Positions 25,857 through 36,271 of a DNA stretch of 64,000 bases are shown piece after piece; within the stretch, counting starts at the first letter, position 1, and each line of letters opens with the position of its first letter. The translations under genes were made by a program, and so were the position numbers. The notes beneath the pieces are model-generated. The model searched no databases. It saw nothing but the letters and a program-made list of their open reading frames with translations, and was not told the DNA's origin. Location of the stretch: NCBI GenBank assembly GCA_963710205.1, contig CAVPZG010000004.1, forward strand, positions 124,001 to 188,000, written 5' to 3'. This DNA comes from Pacificimonas sp963710205 (GTDB taxonomy: Bacteria; Pseudomonadota; Alphaproteobacteria; Sphingomonadales; Sphingomonadaceae).

Positions 25857-28661
25857 ATGACCACGAATGAAATCCCCACCACCTTCGATCCCGCCGACAT
25901 CGAATCCCGCTGGTACGCGCACTGGGAAGAGTCGGGAGCGTTCCGGCCCGACCGTCCGGAAGCGGAGCCGTTCACGCTCGTCAATCCGCCGCCCAATGTG
26001 ACGGGCCGCCTGCATATCGGCCATGCGCTCGACAATACGCTGCAGGACATCCTGATCAGATATGCCCGCATGCGCGGACAGGATGCGAAGTGGGTCGTCG
26101 GCATGGATCATGCCGGGATCGCCACGCAAATGGTCGTCGAGCGGCAGATGGCCGAGCGGGGCGAGAAGCGTACCGATTATTCGCGCGAGGCGTTCGTTGC
26201 CAAGGTCTGGGAATGGAAAGAGGAATCGGGCGGCGAGATTACCCGGCAGCTGCGGCGGCTCGGCTGTTCGATGGACTGGTCGAACGAGCAGTTCACCATG
26301 GACCCGCATTTCGCCGAGGCCGTGACGAAGGTGTTCGTCAGGCTGTACGAGGACGGCCTGATCTACCGCGACAAGCGGCTGGTGAACTGGGATCCGGGCC
26401 TGAAGACGGCGATTTCCGACCTTGAGGTCGAAACGAAGGAAGTCGCCGGGCAGTTCTGGCGCTTTCGCTATCCGCTTGCGGACGGCGCGAAACTGGCGAA
26501 CGGCAAGGATTATATCGAGGTCGCCACGACGCGCCCCGAAACCATGCTGGCCGACATGGCGGTCGCCGTGCACCCCGATGACGAGCGTTATGCGTCGGTC
26601 GTGGGCAAGGACATCCTGCAGCCGATCACCGGGCGGCGGCTGAAAATCGTCGCCGACGAGCATGCCGATCCCGAACTGGGGTCGGGCGCGGTGAAGATCA
26701 CGCCGGGGCATGATTTCAACGATTTCGACGTCGGCAAGCGTGCGGGCATCGCGCCCGCCGACATGCTCAACATGTTCGATGCCGATGCGCATGTGGTGCA
26801 GACGGCGGATCGAGCTGGTGCCCGATGAATTTCTGGGCATGGAACGCTTCGCGGCGCGCGAGGCTGTCGTCGCCCGTCTGAAAGCCGATGGCTTCCTGGT
26901 GCCGCACATGGCGAAGACCAAGACTGGCGAAGAGCAGGAACTCGATTCCGAACCGCGCAGGATCCAGACGCCCTATGGCGACCGTTCGAACGTGGTGATC
27001 GAACCCTGGCTGACCGACCAATGGTATGTGAATGCCGAGGAAATGGCGAAGGCGCCCATGGCGGCGGTGCGGTCGGGCGAGATCAATATCGTGCCGAAAA
27101 CATGGGAAAAGACGTTCTTCAACTGGATGGAAAATATCCAGCCCTGGTGCGTGTCGCGCCAGCTGTGGTGGGGGCACCGGATACCGGCTTGGTATTTCCG
27201 ACGGAACTATCGACGAAACGGTAGTCGTCGAACGGCGTCGGAAATCTTTGTTGCGGAAACCGAAGATGGCGCGCTGCGAAGGCAAGAGCACCTGGATCAG
27301 AGTACGATGTCAGGCTCGTCGATGAAAATGAACAATGGCCACCCTTGATTTCGTGGGCAGAGCGCGACCCCGACGTTCTCGACACCTGGTTTTCCTCCGC
27401 GCTGTGGCCGTTCGCCACGCAGGGCTGGCCCGATACCGATGTGAAGGCGGGCGGGCGCTACCCCAACGATGTCCTCGTTTCGGGATTCGACATCCTGTTC
27501 TTCTGGGATGCGCGGATGATGATGATGGGGATGCACCTGCTGGACGATGTGCCGTTCCGCGACCTTTACCTGCACGGTCTCGTGCGGGCGAAGGACGGGC
27601 AGAAGATGTCGAAATCGAAGGGGAATACCGTCGATCCCATCGGCCTGATCGATCATTATGGCGCGGATGCGCTGCGGTTCTTCATGTGCGCCATGGAAAG
27701 CCAGGGCCGTGACATCAAGATGGATGAGAAGCGCATCGAGGGCTATCGCAACTTTGCGACGAAGCTGTGGAACGCGGCGCGGTTCGCGCAGGGCTATGGC
27801 ATTGGTGCGAGCCGGACGTTCGCCCCGCCCGCCGCCACATCGGCGGTCAACCGCTGGATCATCGGCGAGACGATGAAAACGGCGGCGACGCTCGAAAAGG
27901 CCATCGCGGATTACCGTTTCGACGCCTATGCGGCGGCGGCCTATCAGTTCGCGTGGAACGGCTTTTGCGACTGGTATCTGGAACTGTCCAAGCCCGTGCT
28001 GCAGGGTGAAGACGCGGCGGCGAAGGCGGAGACGACGGCGGTTGCGGGCTGGGTGCTGGACCAGATCCTGGTGATGCTGCACCCCGTCATGCCGTTCATC
28101 ACCGAGGAATTATGGCACCGCCTTGGCGACCGGCCCTATGACCTGATTCACGCGAAATGGGTGGCGACCAATGAGGGCGCGGCGGACAAGGCCGCCACAG
28201 CGGAGGTGGACTGGCTGATCGGACTGGTGACGGCGATCCGTTCCAGCCGATCAGAGCTGAATGTCCCGGCGGGCGCGAAACTGCCGATGTTCGTGCGCGA
28301 CGCCGCGGACGAAACGGCCGCCCGTATCGACCGCAACCGGGCCATGCTGGAACGGCTGGCGCGAACCGACGGCATTTCGCTGGACCCCGCCCCCGAAGGC
28401 GGTGCGGCGCAGATCGTCATGGACGAAGCCACCTTCGTCATTCCCCTGGAAGGCGTCATCGATCTCGGCGCGGAAAGGGCACGGCTGACGAAGAATGCCG
28501 AAGCCGCCGAGAAGGAAGCCATGTCCATCGAGAAGCGGCTCGGCAATCCGGGTTTCCGCGCCAATGCGAAGCCGGAAGTCATTGCCGAAACCGAGGAAAA
28601 GATGACGGAACGCCGGGCCGAAGGCGAGCGGCTGCGGGAGGCGCTGGCACGGTTGGGCTAG
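25857..28661 (+). pseudogene. valS: valyl-tRNA synthetase, interrupted by several frame breaks
   Basis: All parts of a ValS of roughly 930 residues are present, but in different frames. The first frame (25857 to about 26808) has PPPNVTGRLHIGHAL with the HIGH motif. A second frame begins with ELVPDEFLGMERF and runs to WWGHRIPAWY (about 27195). Short pieces follow in alternating frames: DGTIDETVVVERR, EIFVAETEDGAL, then SEYDVRLVDENEQW. From about 27300 one frame continues to the stop with DPDVLDTWFSS, KMSKSKGNTVDP and the C-terminal coiled coil. At least four indels are needed, three of them within about 110 bp. ValS is essential and no second copy is visible, so local assembly error is more likely than decay. 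Confidence 0.9.
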
Positions 28662-28751
28662 CCGGCGGCGAAGGGACCAACTGCGTCGTCACCCCCCCCT
28701 TCGGGCCGTTGGAATGACGAAGCTGTTTGAGAGCGCAGCCGCCGGATAGTC

Positions 28752-30635
28752 CTAGGCCGCCGCCTTTCGCACATCCCATTCCGGCTGTTTCGGCGCGGGG
28801 AGGCCGGTCTCGGCCTCGCAATTCGCGCGCAGCGTCTCGATATCGCCGCCGCGGTCGAACAGCTGCGTGTCGCCGCGGTCCGCGCGCAGCCTTTCGCGCA
28901 GGGCAGCGGTGGCGGCGTCATCGACCGCGCCGTCCCTGACGACCACGCCGTAGCGGCGCGCGCCGTCTGCCGTGACGAGGCCCTTCGCGATATCGGCCAG
29001 CACCAGTGCCGGATCGCGCGCATAGGGATCGCCCCAGCCGCCGCCGCCCCAGGTGATGAAGTCGAGCGCGTCGCCCGCCTTCACGTCGAGCGTGTCGAGC
29101 TTGTTGCCGACGATCTCCTCGCTGCCGTCGGCGCGGACCAGCACCTTGCGCGCGCGGCTGCCGGGTTCGCCGCCATTGACGCCCCACGGCTTTGTGAACC
29201 AGCGATCGTCATGGATGCTGATCGTGCCGTCCGCGAGGAAGCGGTAGCGCATGTGGATGCCATTGCCGCCCCGGTGCAGCCCGGCGCCGCCGGTGTCGGC
29301 CAGCGCCTCATAGCGTTCGATGCGGAGCGGGAAATAGCGTTCCAGAAATTCGTTCGGGACATTGGTGAACCCCGGCCACAGAGAATGGCCGTCGGGACCG
29401 TCGCCCATCGGCCGTCCGGGGATGCCGCCGAAGCCGATCTGGAACAGCTGGAACCACTTGCCGTCCCGGCCTTCCCTGGTGTCCCGGCCCGAATACATGA
29501 GGTGCGGGCTGGATGAAAAACCGGCGGCGTTGAGGAATTCGGGAGTCTTCTGCCCCAGAAGCCCGCCGAGGATGTCGAAGATGCGCCCCAGCGCATGGGT
29601 GCGTCCGGAAAGGGCAGCGGGATATTGCGGCTTCAGCAACGACCCCTCCGGAATGCGGACGTCGATCAGGTCGTAGAAGCCGTCGTTGAACAGCACCTGC
29701 GGGTCGAAGACCATGATCATGTAGATGCCGAAGAACATCTTGAACATGTTCTCGTTCAGGAGGAAGTTGATCGATGCGGCGGATTGCGGGTCGGTGCCGT
29801 CGAAGTCGAGAATGACCCGGTCGCCCTCGCGCCACATGGTGCATTTCATCTTGTAGGGGCCGTAGCCGACGCCGTCGTCGCAGATATAATCCTCGAAACT
29901 GACCGGTTCCTCGCCAATGGCCTGCGACAGCAGCGCCTTCATGGCGCGGTGGTTGCGGGCGAGCAGGTCCCTGGTCGCGGAGACATAGACATCGTCGCCG
30001 AAGCGAACGACCATCTCCTCGACGCGGCGGGCGGCGACGCGGCAGCTGGCGATGAGGGCGTTGAGATCGGCGGCGCACCAGTCGGGCTTGCGGGTCTGGT
30101 GCATGACGAGCTTCATCAGATCCTCGTTATAGACACCCTTCGCATAGATCTTGACGGGCGGGATGCGCACGCCCTCCTCGAAGATGGACCGCGCGTCGAT
30201 GGGCATGGAGCCCGCGACCTTGCCGCCGATATCGGACTGGTGGCCGAACATGGCGGTCCAGGCGACAAGGCGGCCATCCTTGTACACGGGCAGAAGGACG
30301 AGCCAGTCGTTCGAATGGCTGACCGCGCCCGCGCAGCTGTAGGGGTCGGAGAGGAAGATCATGTCGCCCTCCTCGATCGTGCCATCGAAATTCTTGAGGA
30401 ACCCGTCGATGAAGCTGCCGAACTGGCCGACGATCATCTTGCCATCGGGATCGGCGATCAGCGGAAAGGCGTCCCCCTGTTCGCGGATGCCGGGCGACAT
30501 GGCGGTGCGGACGAGCGTCGCGTCCATTTCGATCCGCGCGTTGCGGAGGGCGTTCTCGATGATGTCGAGCGTGACAGGATCGATATCCACGCTGTTGAAG
30601 GGCGTTTCATTCCGCTGGATGATGGTTGCGGGCAT
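28752..30635 (-). CDS. hydantoinase B/oxoprolinase family protein
   Basis: 627 residues, cytoplasmic. The HyuB/OplB domain covers the protein: RNARIEMDATLVRTAMSPGI near the start, DPYSCAGAVSHSNDW, FGHQSDIGGKVAGSMP and the glycine-rich C-terminal GGGGWGDPYARDP. With HyuA it forms an ATP-dependent enzyme that opens a cyclic amide (5-oxoproline, N-methylhydantoin) or, in other branches, carboxylates ketones. Its ATG overlaps the HyuA stop (TAATG at 30637-30633), so the two subunits are translationally coupled. It converges on valS. Confidence 0.92.
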   Translation of the reverse strand: MPATIIQRNETPFNSVDIDPVTLDIIENALRNARIEMDATLVRTAMSPGIREQGDAFPLIADPDGKMIVGQFGSFIDGFLKNFDGTIEEGDMIFLSDPYSCAGAVSHSNDWLVLLPVYKDGRLVAWTAMFGHQSDIGGKVAGSMPIDARSIFEEGVRIPPVKIYAKGVYNEDLMKLVMHQTRKPDWCAADLNALIASCRVAARRVEEMVVRFGDDVYVSATRDLLARNHRAMKALLSQAIGEEPVSFEDYICDDGVGYGPYKMKCTMWREGDRVILDFDGTDPQSAASINFLLNENMFKMFFGIYMIMVFDPQVLFNDGFYDLIDVRIPEGSLLKPQYPAALSGRTHALGRIFDILGGLLGQKTPEFLNAAGFSSSPHLMYSGRDTREGRDGKWFQLFQIGFGGIPGRPMGDGPDGHSLWPGFTNVPNEFLERYFPLRIERYEALADTGGAGLHRGGNGIHMRYRFLADGTISIHDDRWFTKPWGVNGGEPGSRARKVLVRADGSEEIVGNKLDTLDVKAGDALDFITWGGGGWGDPYARDPALVLADIAKGLVTADGARRYGVVVRDGAVDDAATAALRERLRADRGDTQLFDRGGDIETLRANCEAETGLPAPKQPEWDVRKAAA

Positions 30636-32689
30636 TATTTGGCTCCTCCGTTGGTGGGACGGATCAGGATATTTCCCTGCGCGTCGATCTCTCCGTCATG
30701 GCCGGGCAGGATCAGCGTCGTCGAATCCATCTCGGTCACCACGGCGGGGCCGGTGATGACATTTCCGGCCTTCAGCTTGGCGCGGTCGTAAATGGCGGCA
30801 TCATGCCAGGCGCCGTCGACATAGACCCTGTGGTCCTTTTCGCGCGCGGCCGAGGCATCGGCAGTTCCGGTTTCGATCCGCTCGGCCGCGACATTCGCCT
30901 CGCGGCCCAGCGCGACGACGCGGATGTTGACGATCTCGTGCGGCGTCTCCCTGAGGTTGAAGGTGAAAAGCCGCTCATGTTCCCTGTCGAACGCATCGAC
31001 AGCGGACGCGATGGTGTCGCCGTCGGCGAAGGGGAGCGGCACCTCGAACGCCTGGCCCGCATAGCGCATGTCGAGCTCGAAGGTGACGGTCTGGTCCGCG
31101 GCGGGAACGCCTTCCGCCTCGAGGTCGGCGCGGACCTCGGCGGCGATTTCCGTCATGACGGCAGCGACGTCGGCGTCGCTGGTTTCGGGAACCAGCCGGT
31201 TGAAACTGCGCTGCGCGTCGACGCGCAGGCGCGTGGTGGCGTCGCCATAGGCGCAGAGGACGCCGGGCGAGGGCGGGACGATGACCGGCCATGATCCCAT
31301 CAGCTGGCCCATGGCATTGCCGTGCAGCGGGCCCGCGCCGCCAAAGGGCATCAGCGCGAAGTCGCGCGGGTCGTAACCCTGCTGCACGCTGACGAGGCGA
31401 AGCGCGCCGAACATGTTCTCGTTGACGATGGCGATGATTCCGGCGGCGGCGTCCTCGACACTGAGGCCGAGCGGCCTGGCGACGGTTTCGACGGCCGCGC
31501 GCGCGGCGTCGCGGTCCAGCTTGAACGCGCCGCCGAGAAGATCCTCCGGCAGATATCCAAGCACGACGTTGGCGTCGGTCACGGTCGGCAGCTCGCCGCC
31601 CTTGCCATAGGCGGCGGGGCCGGGGACGGCGCCAGCGGATTCAGGCCCGACACGGAGCGCGCCCGTCAGTTCCGGCACGGCGGCGATCGAGCCGCCGCCC
31701 GCGCCGACGGTCTTCACGTCGAGCGAGGACGCGCGCACGGTCAGGTGGCCGACGCTGGTTTCGCGGCGCAGGCGCGGGGCGCCATTTTCGATGAGTGCCA
31801 CGTCCGTCGATGTGCCGCCCATGTCGAGCGTCAGGACATTCTCGAAGCCCGCATTCTTCGCCACCCAGACCGCGCCCGCGACGCCGCCAGCGGGACCGGA
31901 CATGAGCAGGTTGACGGGCGCTTCGCGTGCCTTCGCCGCGCTGGTCAGGCCGCCGTCCGAGCGGAGCAGCGACAGTTTCGCCTCGCAGCCCCAGCCCTTC
32001 AGTTCCGTTTCCAGATTGGCGACGTAGCGGGAAACGGCCGGGCGGACGGCGCTGTTCGCGACTGTCGTCAGCGTGCGCTCATATTCCTGCATTTCCGGCA
32101 GGATGTCGGCGCTGATCGAGATGGGCAGGTCCGGGAAGATTTCCGCCGCGATTTCCGCGACGCGGCGTTCATGCGCGTCGTTCACATAGCTGTTGATGAG
32201 GCAGATGGTGATGGCCTCAGGCTTCTCGGCCTTCAGTTTTTCAAGAGCGGCCCGTGCGCCAGCCTCGTCAAGTTCGCGGCTGACGCTGCCATCGGCGTCG
32301 ATGCGTTCGGGAATTTCAACGGTTGCCTCAAGGGCGGCCATGGGCACGGGCTTTGGCCAGACGATCCACGCGGCAAGCCCGCCGGGGACGAGACTGCGCG
32401 CGATCTGCAGGATGTGCCGGTAACCCTCCGTCACCACAAGGCCGACATGCGCGATCTTGTGTTCCAGGACGGCATTCGTCGCGACGGTCGTACCGTGGAG
32501 GAAGAGCGCGATGTCTTCGGGCTTCACACCGGCGGTGGCGGTGACCTGGCGGGAACCGGAAACGACAGCCTCCGACGGGTCGCCGGGCGTTGACGGCACC
32601 TTGTCGCGCCAGGTGCGGCCGGTTTCCTCGTCGATGACGAGAAGGTCGGTGAAGGTGCCGCCGACATCGACGCCCAGGCGATATGTCAT
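30635..32689 (-). CDS. hydantoinase A/oxoprolinase family protein
   Basis: 684 residues starting MTYRLGVDVGGTFTDLL. The N-terminal domain and the hydantoinase/oxoprolinase ATPase domain (LTLDMGGTSTDVALI, GAGGGSIAAV, GPAAYGKGGELPTVTDANV) are complete. It is the ATP-using partner of the HyuB subunit directly downstream. It begins one base after the HMG-CoA-lyase-like gene, so the three form one operon read from the promoter near 33.7 kb. N-methylhydantoinase, 5-oxoprolinase and ketone carboxylase subunits all belong to this family; sequence inspection alone does not separate them. Confidence 0.92.
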   Translation of the reverse strand: MTYRLGVDVGGTFTDLLVIDEETGRTWRDKVPSTPGDPSEAVVSGSRQVTATAGVKPEDIALFLHGTTVATNAVLEHKIAHVGLVVTEGYRHILQIARSLVPGGLAAWIVWPKPVPMAALEATVEIPERIDADGSVSRELDEAGARAALEKLKAEKPEAITICLINSYVNDAHERRVAEIAAEIFPDLPISISADILPEMQEYERTLTTVANSAVRPAVSRYVANLETELKGWGCEAKLSLLRSDGGLTSAAKAREAPVNLLMSGPAGGVAGAVWVAKNAGFENVLTLDMGGTSTDVALIENGAPRLRRETSVGHLTVRASSLDVKTVGAGGGSIAAVPELTGALRVGPESAGAVPGPAAYGKGGELPTVTDANVVLGYLPEDLLGGAFKLDRDAARAAVETVARPLGLSVEDAAAGIIAIVNENMFGALRLVSVQQGYDPRDFALMPFGGAGPLHGNAMGQLMGSWPVIVPPSPGVLCAYGDATTRLRVDAQRSFNRLVPETSDADVAAVMTEIAAEVRADLEAEGVPAADQTVTFELDMRYAGQAFEVPLPFADGDTIASAVDAFDREHERLFTFNLRETPHEIVNIRVVALGREANVAAERIETGTADASAAREKDHRVYVDGAWHDAAIYDRAKLKAGNVITGPAVVTEMDSTTLILPGHDGEIDAQGNILIRPTNGGAK

Positions 32690-32690
32690 T

Positions 32691-33626
32691 CTACTCTCCC
32701 CATCCGGTCGGCAGACCGGCCTTTGAAACGACGCTCGGCAGATCCTTGCCGATGACTCCGGTGAACCAGTGGTTTGTCCTGATCGCCCCGGCGAGGTCGA
32801 GGCCCGTGTCAACGCCGCTGGTCTGCATCAGATAGGCAAGGTCTTCGGTGGCGATATTGCCGGTGGCATTGGGCGCGAAGGGGCAGCCGCCAAGACCGCC
32901 CAGCGAGGAATCGAGGACGCGGACGCCCGCCTGATAGGCTGCCCAGGCATTGGCGATGCCCATGCCGCGCGTGTCGTGAAAATGCACGCGAAGGGGAAGG
33001 TCCGGCCCGATCGCGTCGCGGACCTGTCCGATCAGGTCCGTGACCTGCGCGGGCACACCGACGCCAATGGTGTCGGCGAGCGCGATTTCCTCCGCGCCGG
33101 CCTCCGCCATTTCGCCCGCCAGGCGGACCACGGTTTCCGGCGGTACATGCCCCTCGAACGGGCAACCGAACGCGGCGGAAATGGTGACCTGCGGCTTCAG
33201 CCCGGCAGATTTCGCCAGCGCGATCATGCCGCGGTTTTCGGCAATGCCGTCGGCGATGGTCTGACCCTGATTCTTCTGGCCGAATGTGTCCGACGCGACG
33301 AGGACGCAGCCCGCCTCGTCAACGCCGCGCTTGTTGCCTTCGCCGGCCGCGATGGCGCGCAGGACACCGCGCTTGTTGAGGCAGAGGCCGATATAGGAAA
33401 CATCGTCGCGGTCCGGGAGCGCGGCGATGACCGCCTCCGCATCCGCCATCTGCGGGACGCGGCCCGGGTGCACGAAGCTCGCCACCTCGATCCGGCGGAT
33501 GCCGGCATCCAGCATCCGGACGACGAGCGCGACCTTGTCGGCGGTTTCGACGATTTCAGGTTCATTCTGCAGGCCATCGCGAGCGCCGACCTCGACGATC
33601 TGGATGGCGGGACTGGTGATGTTCAT
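32691..33626 (-). CDS. hydroxymethylglutaryl-CoA lyase family protein
   Basis: 311 residues, HMGL-like TIM barrel. EVGARDGLQNEP binds the divalent metal, RVHFHDTRGMG supplies metal-binding histidines, and SSLGGLGGCPFAPNATGN is the HMG-CoA lyase active-site loop with the catalytic cysteine. It should cleave HMG-CoA or a related 3-hydroxy-3-methylacyl-CoA to acetyl-CoA and acetoacetate (or an analogue). First gene of the minus-strand operon with HyuA and HyuB; the operator TTGTATACAA lies about 100 bp upstream. Confidence 0.92.
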   Translation of the reverse strand: MNITSPAIQIVEVGARDGLQNEPEIVETADKVALVVRMLDAGIRRIEVASFVHPGRVPQMADAEAVIAALPDRDDVSYIGLCLNKRGVLRAIAAGEGNKRGVDEAGCVLVASDTFGQKNQGQTIADGIAENRGMIALAKSAGLKPQVTISAAFGCPFEGHVPPETVVRLAGEMAEAGAEEIALADTIGVGVPAQVTDLIGQVRDAIGPDLPLRVHFHDTRGMGIANAWAAYQAGVRVLDSSLGGLGGCPFAPNATGNIATEDLAYLMQTSGVDTGLDLAGAIRTNHWFTGVIGKDLPSVVSKAGLPTGWGE

Positions 33627-33726
33627 GGCGTACCCTTTCGCATCCCCGACCCTAGCGCCATGCGCGCAGGCATCCTATCCGGCTGGCGGAGGGAACTGGG
33701 CGAACGGCACGCCTGAATGAGCAGAA

Positions 33727-33736
33727 TTGTATACAA
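33727..33736. promoter_or_regulatory. predicted GntR operator 1
   Basis: TTGTATACAA, a perfect 10-bp palindrome, in the divergent region between the HMGL-like gene and the CoA-transferase gene. The same sequence recurs at 36272-36281 upstream of the GntR gene itself. GTATAC-centred palindromes are characteristic of the FadR/VanR branch of GntR regulators. Confidence 0.7.
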
Positions 33737-33795
33737 ACCGGAACCGTCATCCTACAGGTGATGAAAATACGCAAGAGCAGCATTTGGGGATTCGC

Positions 33796-34979
33796 ATGAC
33801 GGAAGGCGCGCTCGCCGGGCTTCGGCTGATTGAAATGGGACAGCTGATCGCCGGGCCCTTCTGCGGTCAGCTGATGGGCGACCACGGCGCGGAGGTCATC
33901 AAGATCGAGCCGCCAAAGGCGGGCGATCCGATGCGGACATGGGGCCGGGGAAAGCCGCTCTGGTGGCCCGTCGTGTCCCGCAACAAGAAATGCATCACCT
34001 TGAATCTGCGCGAGAAGGAGGGGCAGGATATCGTCCGCAAACTGGCGATGAAATCGGACTTCCTGCTTGAGAATTTCCGCCCCGGCACGATGGAGAAATG
34101 GTCGCTGGGCTGGGATGACCTGCACGCGCTGAACGCGCGGCTGATCATGATCCGCGTATCGGGCTTCGGTCAGACCGGACCCTATGCCGGGCGCGCAGGC
34201 TATGGATCGATTGGAGAGGCCATGGGCGGCATGCGCTATCTGGCGGGCGACCCCTCGACGCCGCCCAGCCGGGTGGGCCTGTCCATTGGCGATTCGCTGG
34301 CGGCAACCTATGCCTGCCTGGGCGCGATGATGGCGCTGCACCACCGCGAGAAAACCGGACAGGGGCAGATGGTCAATTCGGCAATCTACGAGGCTGTGCT
34401 CGCCATGATGGAATCAACCGTCGCCGAATATACCGAAGGCGGCTTCATCCGCGAGCGGACCGGCTCCATCCTGCCCGGCATCGCGCCGTCGAACGTCTAT
34501 CCCACGAAGGACGGCGAGATCCTGATCGGCGCGAATCAGGACAGCGTCTGGGCGCGCATGGCGGACGCGATGGGACAACCGGAACTGGCGACGGATGCGC
34601 GTTTCGTCGATCATCTGTCGCGCGGCAGCAACCAGACGGAACTGGACGAGCTCATTTCCGCCTGGACGGCGACATTCACGGCGAAAGCGCTGCTGGCGCT
34701 GCTTGAGGAGCACGGCGTTCCCGCAGGCAAGATCTACACCGCGCCCGACATGCTTGAGGACCCGCAATTCCAGGCGCGGGGCGCTCTTGAAAAGGTCGCG
34801 CATCCCGAATTCGAGAATTTCGTCATGCAGACGCCCGCACCCAAATTGTCGGCGACGCCGGGCAGCATAAAATGGCCGGGCCCGTCGAACTCGGACAGCA
34901 TAATGACGAGATTTACGGCGAGCTGCTGGGGCTCGATTCCCGTGCGCGGGCCGACCTTGAAGCGCGCGGCATTATCTGA
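33796..34979 (+). pseudogene. class III (CaiB/BaiF) CoA-transferase, single frameshift near the C-terminus
   Basis: About 394 residues once corrected, starting MTEGALAGLRLIEMGQ. Family marks are GPFCGQLMGDHGAEVIKIE, NLREKEGQD, LLENFRPGTMEKWSLG and the catalytic aspartate (about residue 166) in LSIGDSLAA. After GSIKWPGP the frame shifts at about 34876-34882: adding one C to GGGCCC restores VELGQHNDEIYGELLG and the usual ending to the stop TGA at 34977-34979. The next gene then follows after 2 bp. Without correction the frame runs on as nonsense to 36138. It moves CoA between a donor ester and an acid. It is probably functional in the organism and broken only by a homopolymer error. Confidence 0.85.
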
Positions 34980-34981
34980 CG

Positions 34982-35605
34982 ATGACGGATCTGAACAAAG
35001 CCTATGCCGATGCCGGGTTCGGACTCTCGCTTCCCTTCGGCGAAAGTCCCGTCCTCCTCGTGATCGACTTTGCGCGGGCCTATCTCGTCCCCGGGTCTCC
35101 GCTCTACGCCGACGTGGAAGCCGAACTGGAGGTGACCCGCACCCTGGTCGCCGCCGCGCGCGCCGCGGATGTGCCCGTGATCTGGACACGCGTGGAATAT
35201 GTCCCCGCCCTGGCGGGCCGCGACGGCGGCATGTTCCGCCGCAAGATCGCGGCGCTAAGCTGTTTCGACAGCGGCAACCCGCTGGCCGATTTCGACCCGC
35301 GCCTGTCGCCTGCGCCCGGCGATATGGTTGTGACCAAACAATATCCGAGCGCATTCTTTGGAACGCATCTGGCCCCGACGCTGACAGCGATGCGCGTGGA
35401 CACGGTCATCATCGCGGGACTGTCCACATCGGGCTGCGTCCGCGCGACGGCGGTGGACGCGCTGTGCCACGGTTTCGCGCCCTTCGTCGTCGAGGATGCC
35501 TGCGGCGACCGCGACGAGGCCGTGCACAGGGCGAACCTGTTCGACCTGAAGGCAAAGACGGCGGAGGTGGTGATGAGCGCCTGGGTGAAGGCGAGACTAG
35601 GCTAG
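34982..35605 (+). CDS. cysteine hydrolase of the isochorismatase family (N-carbamoylsarcosine amidase-like)
   Basis: 207 residues. The Asp-Lys-Cys triad of the family is present: Asp29 in LLVIDFARAY, a lysine in VVTKQYPSAFFGT and Cys152 in STSGCVRATAVDA. Members hydrolyse isochorismate, nicotinamide, N-carbamoylsarcosine and related carbamoyl or amide compounds. The link to HyuA/HyuB recalls creatinine breakdown, where N-methylhydantoinase is followed by N-carbamoylsarcosine amidase. It is 2 bp from the CoA-transferase gene, and its stop shares CTAG with the convergent GntR gene stop. Confidence 0.88.
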   Translation: MTDLNKAYADAGFGLSLPFGESPVLLVIDFARAYLVPGSPLYADVEAELEVTRTLVAAARAADVPVIWTRVEYVPALAGRDGGMFRRKIAALSCFDSGNPLADFDPRLSPAPGDMVVTKQYPSAFFGTHLAPTLTAMRVDTVIIAGLSTSGCVRATAVDALCHGFAPFVVEDACGDRDEAVHRANLFDLKAKTAEVVMSAWVKARLG

Positions 35606-36243
35606 GCCTCGTCCCTGACATCCGCGAGGGCGTGATAGGCGCGGCGGATATGGCCGGTCATGACCGCGCGCGCCCAGGTGCCGTCCCGCCGTTCCAGTGC
35701 CGCGACAAGCTCGGCATGCTCCTCGTAACTGCGCAGAAAGAGGGCGCGGTCATAGCGGTGGGCGGTTGCGCGAACGAGCGGCTGTTCGACAAGCTGCGCC
35801 AGCATGACGGCTGTCCGGTCGGACGCGGCGGCAGTGATGATGATGTCATGAAAGCGCCGGTTGGCGGACAGGAAGGCGTCGACGTCCGGCCCGCCTTCAA
35901 TCGCCGCGGCGAGGTCGGCATTGGCCGCCTTCAGCGCCGCGATACCGGCAGCGTCTATGCGGCGCGCCGCGCGTTCCGCAGCATGGCCTTCCAGCATGGC
36001 CCGCAGCGTGAACAGGTCGTCGAGATCGGTGCTTTGCCAGTCGGTGACGGACAGTCTGCCGGTGTCCGACCGGCTGACGAGCCCTTCCGATTCCAGTTTG
36101 CGGAGCGCTTCACGGACGGGCGTGCGGCTGACCCCTGAAATATCGGCGAGGGCGGATTCCGTAAGGGCGCTGGCGGGGGCAAGCGTTCCATCGAGAACGG
36201 CACTGCGAATCGCGGTGTAGGCGCGCATGGATGCGGTACTCAT
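35602..36243 (-). CDS. GntR-family (FadR/FCD type) transcriptional regulator
   Basis: 213 residues from the ATG at 36243, preceded by GGAGAGG; the ATG at 36261 would itself contain this RBS and is less likely. The N-terminal winged helix (SALTESALADISGVSRTPVREALRKLESEGLV) is typical of GntR. The C-terminal FCD domain shows RAMLEGHAAERAA, an HDIIITAAASD histidine/aspartate motif and a final helix with HIRRAYHAL; it probably binds an organic-acid effector and metal. It is flanked by two identical palindromes, one in its own promoter, so autoregulation and control of the surrounding catabolic genes are likely. Confidence 0.92.
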   Translation of the reverse strand: MSTASMRAYTAIRSAVLDGTLAPASALTESALADISGVSRTPVREALRKLESEGLVSRSDTGRLSVTDWQSTDLDDLFTLRAMLEGHAAERAARRIDAAGIAALKAANADLAAAIEGGPDVDAFLSANRRFHDIIITAAASDRTAVMLAQLVEQPLVRATAHRYDRALFLRSYEEHAELVAALERRDGTWARAVMTGHIRRAYHALADVRDEA

Positions 36244-36271
36244 TTTGCGCCTCTCCTCCATAATGACAGAT

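Noticed and set aside
33727..36138. 803-residue open frame on the plus strand
   Set aside because: Only the first about 360 residues are CoA-transferase. The rest is an out-of-frame run through the hydrolase and antisense to the GntR gene, caused by the frameshift near 34880.
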